Part shown: piece by piece, positions 16,306 to 25,082 of the stretch
How the letters are laid out: each line of letters opens with the position of its first letter
Numbering within the stretch: position 1 is the stretch's first letter
Assembly (NCBI RefSeq): GCF_900188155.1
Contig: NZ_FZOG01000002.1
Location: 511,845-575,844 of the forward strand
Length of the DNA stretch: 64,000 nt
Direction of reading: 5' to 3'
Source of the DNA: Pseudomonas segetis
GTDB taxonomy: Bacteria; Pseudomonadota; Gammaproteobacteria; Pseudomonadales; Pseudomonadaceae
Notes under the pieces: generated by a model
Told to the model about the DNA's origin: nothing
The model's input: only the letters and a program-made list of their open reading frames with translations
Databases searched by the model: none
Made by a program: the position numbers and the translations under genes

Positions 16306-17764
16306 GCGCTTTTTCCAGCAACTGCGCAGCCGCAATGACTCAGTCGCGTTGCGCCAAGGCACTGACACCCTGAGCTACTGCCAACTGGTCGACGAAGTCA
16401 GTGCACGCAGCGAAAGACTCCTAGCACAGGGTGTAACCCGCGTCGCGCTGGCACTGGACAATGGCATCGAATGGGTGCTGTGGGACTTGGCCATTTTGCA
16501 CGCGGGGCTGGTATGCATCCCCTTGCCTGGATTTTTTTCGGCAGCCCAGCAAAAGCATGTCATGGACAGCGCTGGCGTCGATTGCCTGATCGGCCTCCCA
16601 AATGAAACAAGCCAATCACTGGGGTTCAGTGAAAATGCTGAAGGCTGGTTACAGCGCAAGCAAGGGCACTACCCTGAACTGCCTGCCGGGACCTGCAAAA
16701 TCACCTACACCTCAGGAACCACTGGCAACCCTAAAGGCGTGTGCCTGGACATTGCCACGCAGCTTGAGGTAGCCAACAGTCTTTACCTCGCCAGCTTGTC
16801 GTGCTCGGTTGAGCGGCACCTGTGCATTCTTCCCCTGGCGACGCTGCTGGAAAACCTGGCAGGTGTTTACGCACCGCTGATAGCGGGCGCACAGGTTGAA
16901 CTGATTCCGATGGCTAAATCTGGGTTGCAAGGTGCCAGTCAGTTCAACCTCATGCAATTTCTAACCAGTTTGAATGAGCTGCAACCCCATAGCCTGATTC
17001 TGCTGCCACAACTGCTGCTGGCACTTGTTACAGCAGCTGAGCGTGGCCTACCGCTGCCTTCATCCCTGCGCTTTATCGCCGTCGGCGGTGGTCGAGTCGC
17101 GCCCCAGCTACTGGATCGGTGCGGTGAACTCGGCTTGCCTGTTTTTGAAGGCTACGGCTTATCGGAATGTGCCTCGGTCGTGTGCTTGAACACTCCTGAA
17201 GCCCGCAAGGTTGGCACTGTTGGCAAACCGCTTGGGCATTTACAGATCCGCCTGGCCAGTGACGGCGAGGTGATGATCAAAGGGCCGCACATGCTCGGCT
17301 ATGTCGGCGAGGCTGAAGCGCAGGACGAATGGCTTGCCAGCGGCGATCTTGGCCACTTTGACGGCGATTACCTGGTACTGCATGGCCGCAAGAAGCACCA
17401 ATTCATTACCGCATACGGGCGCAACGTAAACCCTGAATGGGTGGAAGCCGAACTCACCCAGCGACTTCCCATCGCTCAGGCATGGGTTCAAGGCGAAGCC
17501 ATGGCGCAGAACGTAGCGGTACTGGTCCCACGATTTCCCGACACCACAGATGAAGACCTGGCGGCTGCGGTGCAGGAAGTTAATCAGCAACTGCCGGACT
17601 ACGCCCAAGTTCATCACTGGTTACGCGCCGAACAGCCCTTCAGCGTTACCAATGACATGACCACAGCCAATGGCCGGCTACGCCGCAATGCGGTGCAGCA
17701 GCATTATCAAGAGGCGATTACCCATTTAATCGCCGATGTACCGATGACCGGAGCCCTCCCATGA
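16289..17764 (+). CDS. AMP-forming acyl-adenylating enzyme (ANL superfamily)
   Basis: A 491-aa ANL-superfamily protein expected to activate a carboxylic acid as acyl-AMP and possibly form acyl-CoA. The A3 P-loop TYTSGTTGNPKG is at residues 139-150, and the GYGLSE adenine/acyl motif and the ASGDLGHFDGDYLVLHGR block follow further down. The A10 catalytic lysine usually found in NGKLxR is replaced by arginine (NGRLRR, Arg463), which would be expected to weaken adenylation unless another residue substitutes. The start at 16289 has GAGGAA upstream and leaves a 17-bp overlap with the preceding gene; a longer frame reaches 16235. The next gene overlaps by ATGA. Confidence 0.85.
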   Translation: MWPVAERFFQQLRSRNDSVALRQGTDTLSYCQLVDEVSARSERLLAQGVTRVALALDNGIEWVLWDLAILHAGLVCIPLPGFFSAAQQKHVMDSAGVDCLIGLPNETSQSLGFSENAEGWLQRKQGHYPELPAGTCKITYTSGTTGNPKGVCLDIATQLEVANSLYLASLSCSVERHLCILPLATLLENLAGVYAPLIAGAQVELIPMAKSGLQGASQFNLMQFLTSLNELQPHSLILLPQLLLALVTAAERGLPLPSSLRFIAVGGGRVAPQLLDRCGELGLPVFEGYGLSECASVVCLNTPEARKVGTVGKPLGHLQIRLASDGEVMIKGPHMLGYVGEAEAQDEWLASGDLGHFDGDYLVLHGRKKHQFITAYGRNVNPEWVEAELTQRLPIAQAWVQGEAMAQNVAVLVPRFPDTTDEDLAAAVQEVNQQLPDYAQVHHWLRAEQPFSVTNDMTTANGRLRRNAVQQHYQEAITHLIADVPMTGALP

Positions 17765-18414
17765 ACTTTTATGACTCGCTACTCGAGCAAACCACTGAGG
17801 AACGTGACTACCTACTCAGTGCACCTATCATCCAGCAGGCCATGTCAGGCATCGTCAGTCTGAACAGCTACATTGGCTTTCTCACCGAGGCATACCACCA
17901 CGTCAAGCACACGGTTCCATTACTGATGGCATGCGGCTCACGCTTGCCTGAGCGGTTGGAATGGCTACGCGCTGCGGTGGCTGAATACGTTGAAGAGGAA
18001 TACGGCCACCAGGAGTGGGTACTCAATGATATCGCGGCCTGCGGCGGCGACCCTGAAGCCGTACGCAACGGGACACCCAAGCTGCCGACAGAGTTGATGG
18101 TCAGCTATGTCTACGACCGTATCGCTCGCAGCAACCCGGTGAGTTTCTTTGGCATGGTCAACGTGCTCGAAGGCACCAGCATCACCCTGGCCACACAAGC
18201 AGCCGGGGTGATCCAAGACAAGCTGCAACTGCCCAACAACGCCTTTAGCTATCTGAGCTCGCACGGCAGTTTGGACATCGAACATATCGAATTCTACAAA
18301 AAGCTGATGAACCGTCTCGATAACACAGATGACCAAGCGGCCGTGGTCCATACCGCCAAAGTGGTTTATCGCCTGTACGGCGATATGTTTCGCAGCCTGC
18401 CGCTCTCAGCCTAG
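17761..18414 (+). CDS. haem-oxygenase-like diiron protein (TenA/UndA-type fold)
   Basis: A 217-aa all-helical protein. The metal-ligand pattern of haem-oxygenase-like diiron oxidases is complete: Glu43, ExxH as Glu80-His83, Glu137 (VLEG) and HxxxDxxH as His168-Asp172-His175. In that family, represented by UndA, SznF and BesC, the diiron site activates O2 to cleave or oxidise organic substrates, often fatty acids or amino acids. The substrate here is unknown; being next to an acyl-adenylating enzyme and an SDR suggests a fatty-acyl or amino-acid intermediate. Annotation pipelines may call it a TenA regulator, which the ligand set argues against. It overlaps its upstream neighbour by 4 bp. Confidence 0.8.
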   Translation: MNFYDSLLEQTTEERDYLLSAPIIQQAMSGIVSLNSYIGFLTEAYHHVKHTVPLLMACGSRLPERLEWLRAAVAEYVEEEYGHQEWVLNDIAACGGDPEAVRNGTPKLPTELMVSYVYDRIARSNPVSFFGMVNVLEGTSITLATQAAGVIQDKLQLPNNAFSYLSSHGSLDIEHIEFYKKLMNRLDNTDDQAAVVHTAKVVYRLYGDMFRSLPLSA

Positions 18415-18420
18415 GAAATC

Positions 18421-19215
18421 ATGATGAATCTCTCGCAATGCCGTGCCCTGTTAACCGGCGCAAGTGGTGGGATTGGCCAAGCCATTGTTGAACAACTCGC
18501 CACCCGAGGCGCCCGACTGCTGCTGGTCGGTCGACAAACGGATGCGCTGCAGGCATTGGCCCGGCGCTATCCGAATAACCTAGAGATCGTGCAGGCCGAT
18601 ATCAGCCAGCGTAATGGCCGTGAAGCGGTGGTTGCTGCGGCCCAGCGTTTCGGCGGTATAAATACATTGATCAACGGCGCTGGCCTCAATCACTTCAGCC
18701 TGCTTGAGCAGCATGATGAAGACCAGTTAGCCCAGATGATCGAGCTGAATGTCACCTCGACCCTGCAACTGACTCATCGTCTGCTGCCTATTCTGCGCCA
18801 GCAAGGCCGCTCTCTGGTCATTAACCTGGGCTCAACATTTGGCTCTATAGGCTATCCAGGCTTCACCGCCTATTGCGCCAGTAAATTCGCCTTGCGCGGC
18901 TTCTCTGAAGCACTGCGCCGCGAGCTCGCCGATACTCAAATCAAGGTGCTGTACTTTGCCCCACGAGCCACCCAAACCCGCATGAACTCCGATACTGTCG
19001 TTGCGATGAACAACGAGCTCAAGGTCGCCATGGATGCTCCTGAAACAGTCGCCGCACAATTGGCTAACGCCATAGACAAGGAAACCGAAGAGTCTTACCT
19101 CGGTTGGCCCGAGAAACTGTTTGTTCGTCTCAACAGCTTGCTGCCGCGTGTCGTTGACCAGGCTCTACGCAAGCAACTACCCACAATCCAACGCTTTGTA
19201 CGTCACAACGACTAG
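18421..19215 (+). CDS. SDR family NAD(P)-dependent oxidoreductase
   Basis: A 264-aa classical short-chain dehydrogenase. The cofactor loop TGASGGIG is at about residues 13-20, with Asn and Gly in the NGAG motif at about 86-89. The catalytic Ser of the NLGSTFGS region and the YCASK pair (about 153-157) are present. It should oxidise or reduce a carbonyl/alcohol group with NAD(P) in the cytoplasm. The start may be 18421 or 18424 (ATGATG), with AGGAAA upstream, six bases after the previous stop. It is the fourth gene of the seven-gene unit. Confidence 0.85.
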   Translation: MMNLSQCRALLTGASGGIGQAIVEQLATRGARLLLVGRQTDALQALARRYPNNLEIVQADISQRNGREAVVAAAQRFGGINTLINGAGLNHFSLLEQHDEDQLAQMIELNVTSTLQLTHRLLPILRQQGRSLVINLGSTFGSIGYPGFTAYCASKFALRGFSEALRRELADTQIKVLYFAPRATQTRMNSDTVVAMNNELKVAMDAPETVAAQLANAIDKETEESYLGWPEKLFVRLNSLLPRVVDQALRKQLPTIQRFVRHND

Positions 19216-19227
19216 GAGGCTCCAGCC

Positions 19228-19881
19228 ATGCCCACATTTATTCGTAACGCTGCCTGTATCCTGCTCTGCCTGGCGAGCCTGCCTGCATTGGCACTCAGTA
19301 GCGAAGGACAAGACAACCTCAAGCAACTGCAACAACGCTGGGCTGAAATCAATTACAGCCTGCCAGCTGACCAGCGTGAAGCAGCCTTTGAAAAGCTCAG
19401 TGTCAGCGCCGAACAAGCTGTGAAGTCCGAACCGGACTCAGCAGAACTGTTGATCTGGAATGGCATTATCCTAAGCACCTATGCGGGTGCAAAAGGTGGG
19501 CTCGGAGCACTGGGCTTGGTCAAAGACGCTAAAGCCAAGCTCGAACAAGCGCTGCAAATAGACCCGCGCGCGCTAAGCGGATCGGCCTACACCAGCCTGG
19601 GCAGCTTGTACTACCAGGTACCCGGTTGGCCCATTGGCTTTGGTGACGACAGCAAAGCAGAGACTATGCTCAAACAAGCGCTGGCAATTAACCCGAGTGG
19701 CATCGATCCAAACTACTTCTACGCCGACTTTCTGTTTCGCCAGAAACACTACCAAGACGCGAGAAAATTTGCGCTTAAAGCTCAGCAGGCAGCGCCACGC
19801 CCAGGTCGGGAAACAGCCGACAAAGGTCGTATGCAAGACATCAGTTTACTGCTAAAAAAGATCGACGCAGAGCTTAAGTAA
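19228..19881 (+). CDS. exported TPR-like hypothetical protein
   Basis: A 217-aa protein with a signal peptide (hydrophobic residues 8-23, cleavage near LALS). The body is helical and repeat-rich: amphipathic segments such as AKAKLEQALQIDP (about 108-120) and AETMLKQALAINP (about 150-162) are typical of tetratricopeptide repeats. The segment between them (SLGSLYYQVPGWPIGFG) is distinctive. It is the only exported member of the seven-gene unit, so it may sense or present the product outside the cytoplasm; this is speculation. The ATG follows AGGAGG and lies 12 bp after the SDR gene. Confidence 0.7.
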   Translation: MPTFIRNAACILLCLASLPALALSSEGQDNLKQLQQRWAEINYSLPADQREAAFEKLSVSAEQAVKSEPDSAELLIWNGIILSTYAGAKGGLGALGLVKDAKAKLEQALQIDPRALSGSAYTSLGSLYYQVPGWPIGFGDDSKAETMLKQALAINPSGIDPNYFYADFLFRQKHYQDARKFALKAQQAAPRPGRETADKGRMQDISLLLKKIDAELK

Positions 19882-19922
19882 TAAACTTGGGACAGGCTTG
19901 AATAGCAAGAAAGGAGTTACAA

Positions 19923-20582
19923 ATGCGTATTCTGCTTGTCGAAGACGATCAAGCCTTGGGCGAAGGTATCCGTACGGCACTCAAGCCCGAGGGGTATACC
20001 GTTGATTGGCTGCAAGATGGTAAAAGTGCCCTGCATGCCCTGAGCGAAGAAGCCTTCGACCTGGCAGTGCTCGACCTGGGTTTGCCGCGCATGGATGGCC
20101 TGCAAGTGCTCAAGCATCTGCGGGCGGCGGCCAATCCGGTGCCTGTTTTAGTGCTGACGGCTCGCGACTCCACGGCTGATCGCATCAAGGGCCTGGACGC
20201 AGGTGCAGATGACTACCTTATCAAGCCCTTTGATGTGGCCGAACTCAAAGCCCGGTTACGCGCGCTGTTGCGCCGCAGTTTCAATCGCCCGCAACCGGCA
20301 CTGGAGTATCGCGGAATCAGCCTCGACCCGGTCAGCCATGAGGTCAACTACCAAGGCCAGACGATCACCCTGCAACGCAAAGAGTATTTGTTGCTGCATG
20401 AATTACTTGCTCAACCTGGCCGCGTCATGAGCCGAGACAAATTGCAGCAAGCACTCTATGGCTGGGGTGAAGAAATTGAAAGCAATGCACTTGAAGTCCA
20501 TGTGCACCATTTGCGTAAAAAGTTTTTCCCTGAGTTAATTCGCACTATCCGTGGCGTAGGTTATTTGGTCGATAAAGCATGA
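19923..20582 (+). CDS. OmpR/QseB-type response regulator
   Basis: A 219-aa transcription regulator with an N-terminal receiver domain (acidic pair Glu7-Asp8-Asp9, phospho-acceptor Asp51 within LDLGLPRMDG, Lys near 101 in YLIKPFD) and a C-terminal winged-helix OmpR domain (residues 125-217). Recognition of TTAA-containing direct repeats by PmrA/QseB-type members is the basis for linking it to the repeats at 15550. The ATG follows AAAGGAG. The gene overlaps the downstream kinase start by four bases (ATGATG), the usual coupled arrangement of regulator and kinase. Confidence 0.92.
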   Translation: MRILLVEDDQALGEGIRTALKPEGYTVDWLQDGKSALHALSEEAFDLAVLDLGLPRMDGLQVLKHLRAAANPVPVLVLTARDSTADRIKGLDAGADDYLIKPFDVAELKARLRALLRRSFNRPQPALEYRGISLDPVSHEVNYQGQTITLQRKEYLLLHELLAQPGRVMSRDKLQQALYGWGEEIESNALEVHVHHLRKKFFPELIRTIRGVGYLVDKA

Positions 20583-22078
20583 TGCGTTCGATTCGTTCAC
20601 GGACACTGGCGCTGGTTCTCGGCTTGTTAAGCGTGACCATGACGGTTATTTCCTTCAAGAGCTACCATGACGCCAGGCATGAAACCGAAGAACTGTTTGA
20701 CGCGCAACTTGCACAAACCGCCCGCTTGCTGGCGGGCTTCGTCGGCGCCGATATGCCCGACGGCTCGCGAGCCCTGCTCCAGAATGCACTCAATCAAGCG
20801 CTGGCCGACAGCCGTAGCGACGAGAAAATGCTCGGTGGCCATCCTTACGAAGGCAAGTTGGCCTTCCAGGTGATTGATGACCAGGGCAAAGTATTACTGC
20901 ATTCGGCCAGTGCCCCCGAACCTGCGCTGCAACGTATTCTCGCGAAACTGCATATGCAGAACCTTCCCGCGCACAATCACACAGAAGGCGAACCTCTTTC
21001 GGCGCTCGAACGCAGCCTGATTGGCTATCACGACATCAAAATGGACCAGAACCAATGGCGGCTATTCATGCTCAGGGACCTCCAGGATGACCACTGGATC
21101 ATGGTCGGTGAGCGAGGAGATGTACGAGGAGAACTGGTCAGTAAAATAGCCAAGCGCAGCCTGATACCCGATCTATTCGGCCTGCCCTTGCTCGCACTGC
21201 TGGTGTGGGGCGCTGTAGGTTGGGGTCTACGTCCGTTACAAACCATGGCAAACAACATCAAGCGGCGGGCCCCGGACAATCTCTCCCCCATGATCGTGGG
21301 TCCGTTACCCTCGGAACTGGAACCAATGAATGCGGCGCTCAACCGATTGCTGATGCAGGTCAACCAATTGCTCAATCAGGAAAAGCGCTTTATCGCCGAT
21401 GCCGCGCATGAGTTGCGTACTCCGCTTGCGGTGCTACGCATCCATGCGCAGAACGCGCTGCAAACCACCGACCCGAGCGACCGCGATGAAGCCCTGAGGC
21501 AGCTTGGCGTTGGCGTCGAGCGGGCAACCCGGGTGGTGGCTCAGTTGTTGACGCTCGCCCGGCTTGATCCCCACGTTGTGCAACTGGCGATGGTTGACTT
21601 CGACCTGCTGGCCTACAGCCGGAATGAGCTGGCGGAGCTGACTCCCCTTGCCCTCGAAAAAAATCAGGAATTGACCCTCGATGCGGATGAGAATGCCGAC
21701 TTCAACCTGCATGGCGATAGCCCGAGCATCGGTACGTTACTGCAAAACCTGATCAGTAATGCGGTGCAATACACACCGGCAGGTGGCCATGTACAGGTTT
21801 GCATAGAGTCAAGTGCCGATAGCTTGCGGATTCGAGTTCAAGACAGTGGCCCAGGCATCGATAAGAACCAGCGCGCAAAGGTTTTTGAACGCTTTTACCG
21901 TCAAGGTGACGGCCAAGGTGCCGGGCTTGGCCTTTCAATTGTAATGAGGGTAATAGAGTTGCATGGCGGTACCATTGCATTGACTGACTCCCCCTTGGGG
22001 GGCCTTGAAGTCAGCGTTGAGTTACCCAGGGCATGCGTTCCTGGCAGGCGCTCAACCAGCACGCCCAACCAGGCTTAA
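20579..22078 (+). CDS. sensor histidine kinase (QseC/PmrB-like)
   Basis: A 499-aa inner-membrane kinase, cognate to the preceding regulator. TM helix 1 is residues 8-26, followed by a periplasmic sensor domain of about 160 residues and TM helix 2 at about 200-218 with an arginine-rich linker. The H-box ADAAHELRTPL gives phosphorylation at His277. The N-box is NLISNAVQYT (Asn394), with G1 near DSGPGI and G2 GAGLGLSIV. The periplasmic ligand is not evident. The last 27 bp overlap the convergent ribbon-helix-helix gene. It should phosphorylate Asp51 of the regulator and so, by inference, set expression of the whole unit. Confidence 0.92.
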   Translation: MMRSIRSRTLALVLGLLSVTMTVISFKSYHDARHETEELFDAQLAQTARLLAGFVGADMPDGSRALLQNALNQALADSRSDEKMLGGHPYEGKLAFQVIDDQGKVLLHSASAPEPALQRILAKLHMQNLPAHNHTEGEPLSALERSLIGYHDIKMDQNQWRLFMLRDLQDDHWIMVGERGDVRGELVSKIAKRSLIPDLFGLPLLALLVWGAVGWGLRPLQTMANNIKRRAPDNLSPMIVGPLPSELEPMNAALNRLLMQVNQLLNQEKRFIADAAHELRTPLAVLRIHAQNALQTTDPSDRDEALRQLGVGVERATRVVAQLLTLARLDPHVVQLAMVDFDLLAYSRNELAELTPLALEKNQELTLDADENADFNLHGDSPSIGTLLQNLISNAVQYTPAGGHVQVCIESSADSLRIRVQDSGPGIDKNQRAKVFERFYRQGDGQGAGLGLSIVMRVIELHGGTIALTDSPLGGLEVSVELPRACVPGRRSTSTPNQA

Positions 22079-22354
22079 CTCGGCCACGGCACCACGCCGC
22101 TGAGCCAGGTAACGACTGCAACTCACCCGCAAAAAGGAAGCGAAGTTGACCACCTCGCCGCGATAGTCCATGACCTCGTCGTAGAGTTTGCTGATCAACT
22201 GGTTGGTGGTCATGCCATCTGCCTCGGCAATCTCGCGGAGGATGTCCCAGAATTGATTCTCCAGGCGCAAGGTCGTGACCACGCCGCGAATTCGCAGAGA
22301 GCGCGAACGCGACTCGTACAGAATCGGGTCGGCTTTTACATAAAGCTCACACAC
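22052..22354 (-). CDS. ribbon-helix-helix domain protein (GTG start)
   Basis: A 100-aa small DNA-binding-type protein. The RHH strand-helix-helix unit is visible as RIRGVVTTLRLENQFWDILREIAEADGM (residues about 21-48, a basic beta-strand followed by two helices). The start is a GTG at 22354 that has AAGGAGG eight bases upstream; a longer frame would start at GTG 22372 inside that ribosome-binding site. It begins MCELYVKADPILYE, a form I recall in Pseudomonas RHH proteins. It is convergent with, and overlaps, the sensor kinase 3' end by 27 bp. Its operator targets are unknown. Confidence 0.85.
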   Translation of the reverse strand: MCELYVKADPILYESRSRSLRIRGVVTTLRLENQFWDILREIAEADGMTTNQLISKLYDEVMDYRGEVVNFASFLRVSCSRYLAQRRGAVAELSLVGRAG

Positions 22355-22415
22355 GGGCTCATCCTCCTTCACATGCCAGGCAAAGCCATAAAGACATGGC
22401 TTCGATGGCTTTAGC

Positions 22416-22997
22416 CTACAGGGAAATCTTGGCTCCCAGCAGCATCAGAAAACCTGCCAACCAGTTCGGATGCGCCGGCCATGCAGGGGCGGTCACCAGG
22501 TTACCCTCAACGTGGGCATGGTCAACGGCGATCTCAACAAAAGTACCTCCAGACAGGGTCACTTCCGGCGCACAAGCGGGATAAGCACTGCATTCACGCC
22601 CCTTGAGCACGCCAGCTGCAGCAAGCAATTGCGCGCCGTGGCAAACAGCCGCAATCGGTTTATCGGCCTTGGCGAAGGCTTGTACCAACTTGAGCACATC
22701 GGCATTGAGGCGCAAGTACTCGGGCGAACGTCCGCCAGGTACGACCAGGCCCTGATAATCCTTGGCTTTGACATCGGCAAAACTGAAGTTCAGAGCAAAA
22801 TTGTGCCCAGGCTTCTCGCTGTAGGTCTGATCACCTTCAAAGTCGTGAATGGCCGTGCGCACAGACTGCCCGGCGGTTTTATCCGGGCAGACCGCGTGAA
22901 CGGTATAGCCAACCATCTGCAACGCTTGAAACGGCACCATTACTTCGTAATCTTCGACGTAGTCACCAACCAACATCAGAATTTTCTTCGCAGCCAT
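22416..22997 (-). CDS. DJ-1/PfpI family protein
   Basis: A 193-aa cytoplasmic protein of the DJ-1/PfpI superfamily. The nucleophile elbow [10 protein letters not shown] places the reactive Cys at 119 with His120 next to it, and Glu15 supplies the acidic partner. Members act as deglycases, glyoxalases or stress proteins and protect against carbonyl or oxidative damage. Its particular substrate cannot be read from sequence. The start at 22997 follows AGGAA. It is the first gene of a minus-strand run, ahead of the RHH gene by 61 bp. Confidence 0.9.
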   Translation of the reverse strand: MAAKKILMLVGDYVEDYEVMVPFQALQMVGYTVHAVCPDKTAGQSVRTAIHDFEGDQTYSEKPGHNFALNFSFADVKAKDYQGLVVPGGRSPEYLRLNADVLKLVQAFAKADKPIAAVCHGAQLLAAAGVLKGRECSAYPACAPEVTLSGGTFVEIAVDHAHVEGNLVTAPAWPAHPNWLAGFLMLLGAKISL

Positions 22998-23106
22998 GTT
23001 TGCATTCCTCGCTCGGTGGTTAATCTCGGCAGGCAGTATCTGCCCATTGCAGGATAGACAGGTAATAGCCGGTAACTACTTCAAGCAGATGTGCAAATTG
23101 ACTGAA

Positions 23107-23706
23107 TCAGAGCCCGAGATAGCGTGCAGGCTCGCTCCAGAAATCAGGTTCATGAGCAGTTGGCGTGACAGCGCGCAAGGGTTGGAGCTGGCGCGTATGA
23201 ATGATCTCGGTCTCGGCCACGGCAGCTGGGACTTGTTGCACCGGCCCATCACCAACGGCGGGTACAGGGCTCTTCCCCAGTGGCGGATTAAGCTCGTCAT
23301 AGCGAAAGAAGTAGCGACTCCCCGCCTCACTGACCAGAGTCAATTTGGCGATGCTGACAAAGTCGAACGAGCTATCAGCGAGCCAGGTCCAGTAACTGCC
23401 CAGCAATGGGCGGCGCAGCTCGATCTGGTAGTGCGCAGGATCGATCTCGAATGCCAGGTAGCCATTACTTGGCAAGCTGCCTTGAAGCTGGTTATTCACA
23501 AACAGCCCAGGAGCCTCAAGCTCCTGATCAGCCCAAGTGCTCTTGGGCCGGTATAGATAGACAATTGCCCGCTGAGGGGCCGTAGGCTGCTGCGCAGTAT
23601 ATGCCGCGCCTTGTGTATCGCCAAAAAATCCACCTAGGGTTGAACAGGCGCCAAGCCCGAAACACATCGGCATGAGCAGTATGAGCAAGGGATGAAGGCA
23701 GCGCAT
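23107..23706 (-). CDS. DUF2846-like lipoprotein
   Basis: A 199-aa protein with a lipoprotein signal peptide (hydrophobic segment LLILLMPMCFGLGAC, lipobox GLGAC). A beta-rich domain follows, with AIVYLYRPKS (about residues 43-52), FVNNQLQGSLPSNGYLAFEI and a late segment SEAGSRYFFRYDE. The strand patterns are close to DUF2846-type surface proteins. The start at 23706 has AAAGGA six bases upstream and gives a clean signal peptide; the frame extends far upstream to 23853 without one. The function is unknown; the protein is presumably envelope-anchored. Confidence 0.75.
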   Translation of the reverse strand: MRCLHPLLILLMPMCFGLGACSTLGGFFGDTQGAAYTAQQPTAPQRAIVYLYRPKSTWADQELEAPGLFVNNQLQGSLPSNGYLAFEIDPAHYQIELRRPLLGSYWTWLADSSFDFVSIAKLTLVSEAGSRYFFRYDELNPPLGKSPVPAVGDGPVQQVPAAVAETEIIHTRQLQPLRAVTPTAHEPDFWSEPARYLGL

Positions 23707-23924
23707 AACCATTCCTTTTGTTGTTATGGGCCGAGCATAGCCCTGGGCTGCAGCAACGACGCCCCGACAAAAGTGCAGCACTTGAAGCCGACCCTGGGAA
23801 CCTTCGCAAAAGGTAGCAAGCGACGGAAGAACAAGGCGCAACGCAACAGCCAAAGACTGGTCCGAAGCCTGAGCACCAAGAGCGGCCCCAGCAATACCTG
23901 GCGCATTAGTTTTTCAGGAGCTGC

Positions 23925-25082
23925 CTAGCGGCGCCGGTCCAGCAGATTGACCGCAATGCGATCAATCCAGCCCCAAAGCCGCTGTTGCAGACGCTTCCAC
24001 AGTGGCCGGGCAAGCCATAGATCCAGGTCAACCTGACGACTGTCAGCAAAGTCAGCCGTAAGACGATCGACTATGGCTTGGGTGAAGGGTTTATCCAGCG
24101 CCTCAAGGTTGGCATCAAGGTTAAACCGCAGATTCCAGTGGTCAAAATTGCATGAACCGATGCTCACCCACTGATCGACCAGCACTATTTTTTGATGCGA
24201 AAAACGTGGCTGGTACTCGAAGATCTGCACGCCTGCACGCAGCAGGCGCGGGTAGTAACGGTGACCGGCCAGGCGCACGGGTTGGTGATCCGTGCGTCGC
24301 CCACTGAGCAACAGACGCACATCGACACCCCGGGCCGCCGCCTTGCGCAAGGCCCGACGCACCTTCCATGTCGGCAAGAAATAAGGCGTTGCAAACCAGA
24401 TGCGGCCCTCGGCAGACTGCAGTGCGCGCACCATCGATTGCAATATGTCGCGGTGCTGCTTGGCGTCCGCATAGGCAACACGACCAAGGCCGACACCTAC
24501 TGGCGGCGATACCGGCAGACGATTAAGCCCGGCAGTTGCCGAGGGCCGCCATGAAAGGCGCGTATTGCACGCCTGCCACTGGCGCTCGAAGAGTTGTTGC
24601 CAATCCTCGACCAGCGGACCATCGATCTCGACCATGGTCTCGTGCCAGGCGCTTTCTGGGTTGTCCGTACACCAGAAGTCGTCTGTTACCCCGGCGCCAC
24701 CGACAAACGCCAGCCGCCCATCGGTCAATAGCAGCTTGCGGTGATCACGATAGAAATTGCGTATACCCCGGCGCCAGCGTATCGGGTTGTACCAGCGCAT
24801 CTCAACACCGGCATTGCTTAGCAGTGCACGATCAGCTTTGGTCAACGCCTGGGCGCCATAGGCGTCAAACAGACAGCGCACGGTAACGCCGCGCTGGGCC
24901 GCATCACACAAGGCACGCAACACCTGATCGGCGCAGGTACCGCTTTCAATCAGGTAAAGCTCGAACTCGACTTGCTGCCGCGCACTGTCGATGGCATCAA
25001 TCATGCGCGGGAAGAATTCAGGTCCGTCGCTGAGCAAGGTAAAACGATTACCCTGGCGCCAGTTGAAAATCAGGCCGGCCAT
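23925..25082 (-). CDS. phospholipase D-family protein, cardiolipin synthase B-like
   Basis: A 385-aa PLD-superfamily enzyme with both HKD motifs. The first, HRKLLLTD, has His114, Lys116 and Asp121; the second, SHQKIVLVD, has His296, Lys298 and Asp303. Such ClsB/YbhO-like proteins transfer a phosphatidyl group between phospholipids to form cardiolipin. There is no clear membrane helix, consistent with the ClsB group. The YceI gene lies directly upstream and overlaps by TGATG, so both are probably coupled. Confidence 0.88.
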   Translation of the reverse strand: MAGLIFNWRQGNRFTLLSDGPEFFPRMIDAIDSARQQVEFELYLIESGTCADQVLRALCDAAQRGVTVRCLFDAYGAQALTKADRALLSNAGVEMRWYNPIRWRRGIRNFYRDHRKLLLTDGRLAFVGGAGVTDDFWCTDNPESAWHETMVEIDGPLVEDWQQLFERQWQACNTRLSWRPSATAGLNRLPVSPPVGVGLGRVAYADAKQHRDILQSMVRALQSAEGRIWFATPYFLPTWKVRRALRKAAARGVDVRLLLSGRRTDHQPVRLAGHRYYPRLLRAGVQIFEYQPRFSHQKIVLVDQWVSIGSCNFDHWNLRFNLDANLEALDKPFTQAIVDRLTADFADSRQVDLDLWLARPLWKRLQQRLWGWIDRIAVNLLDRRR

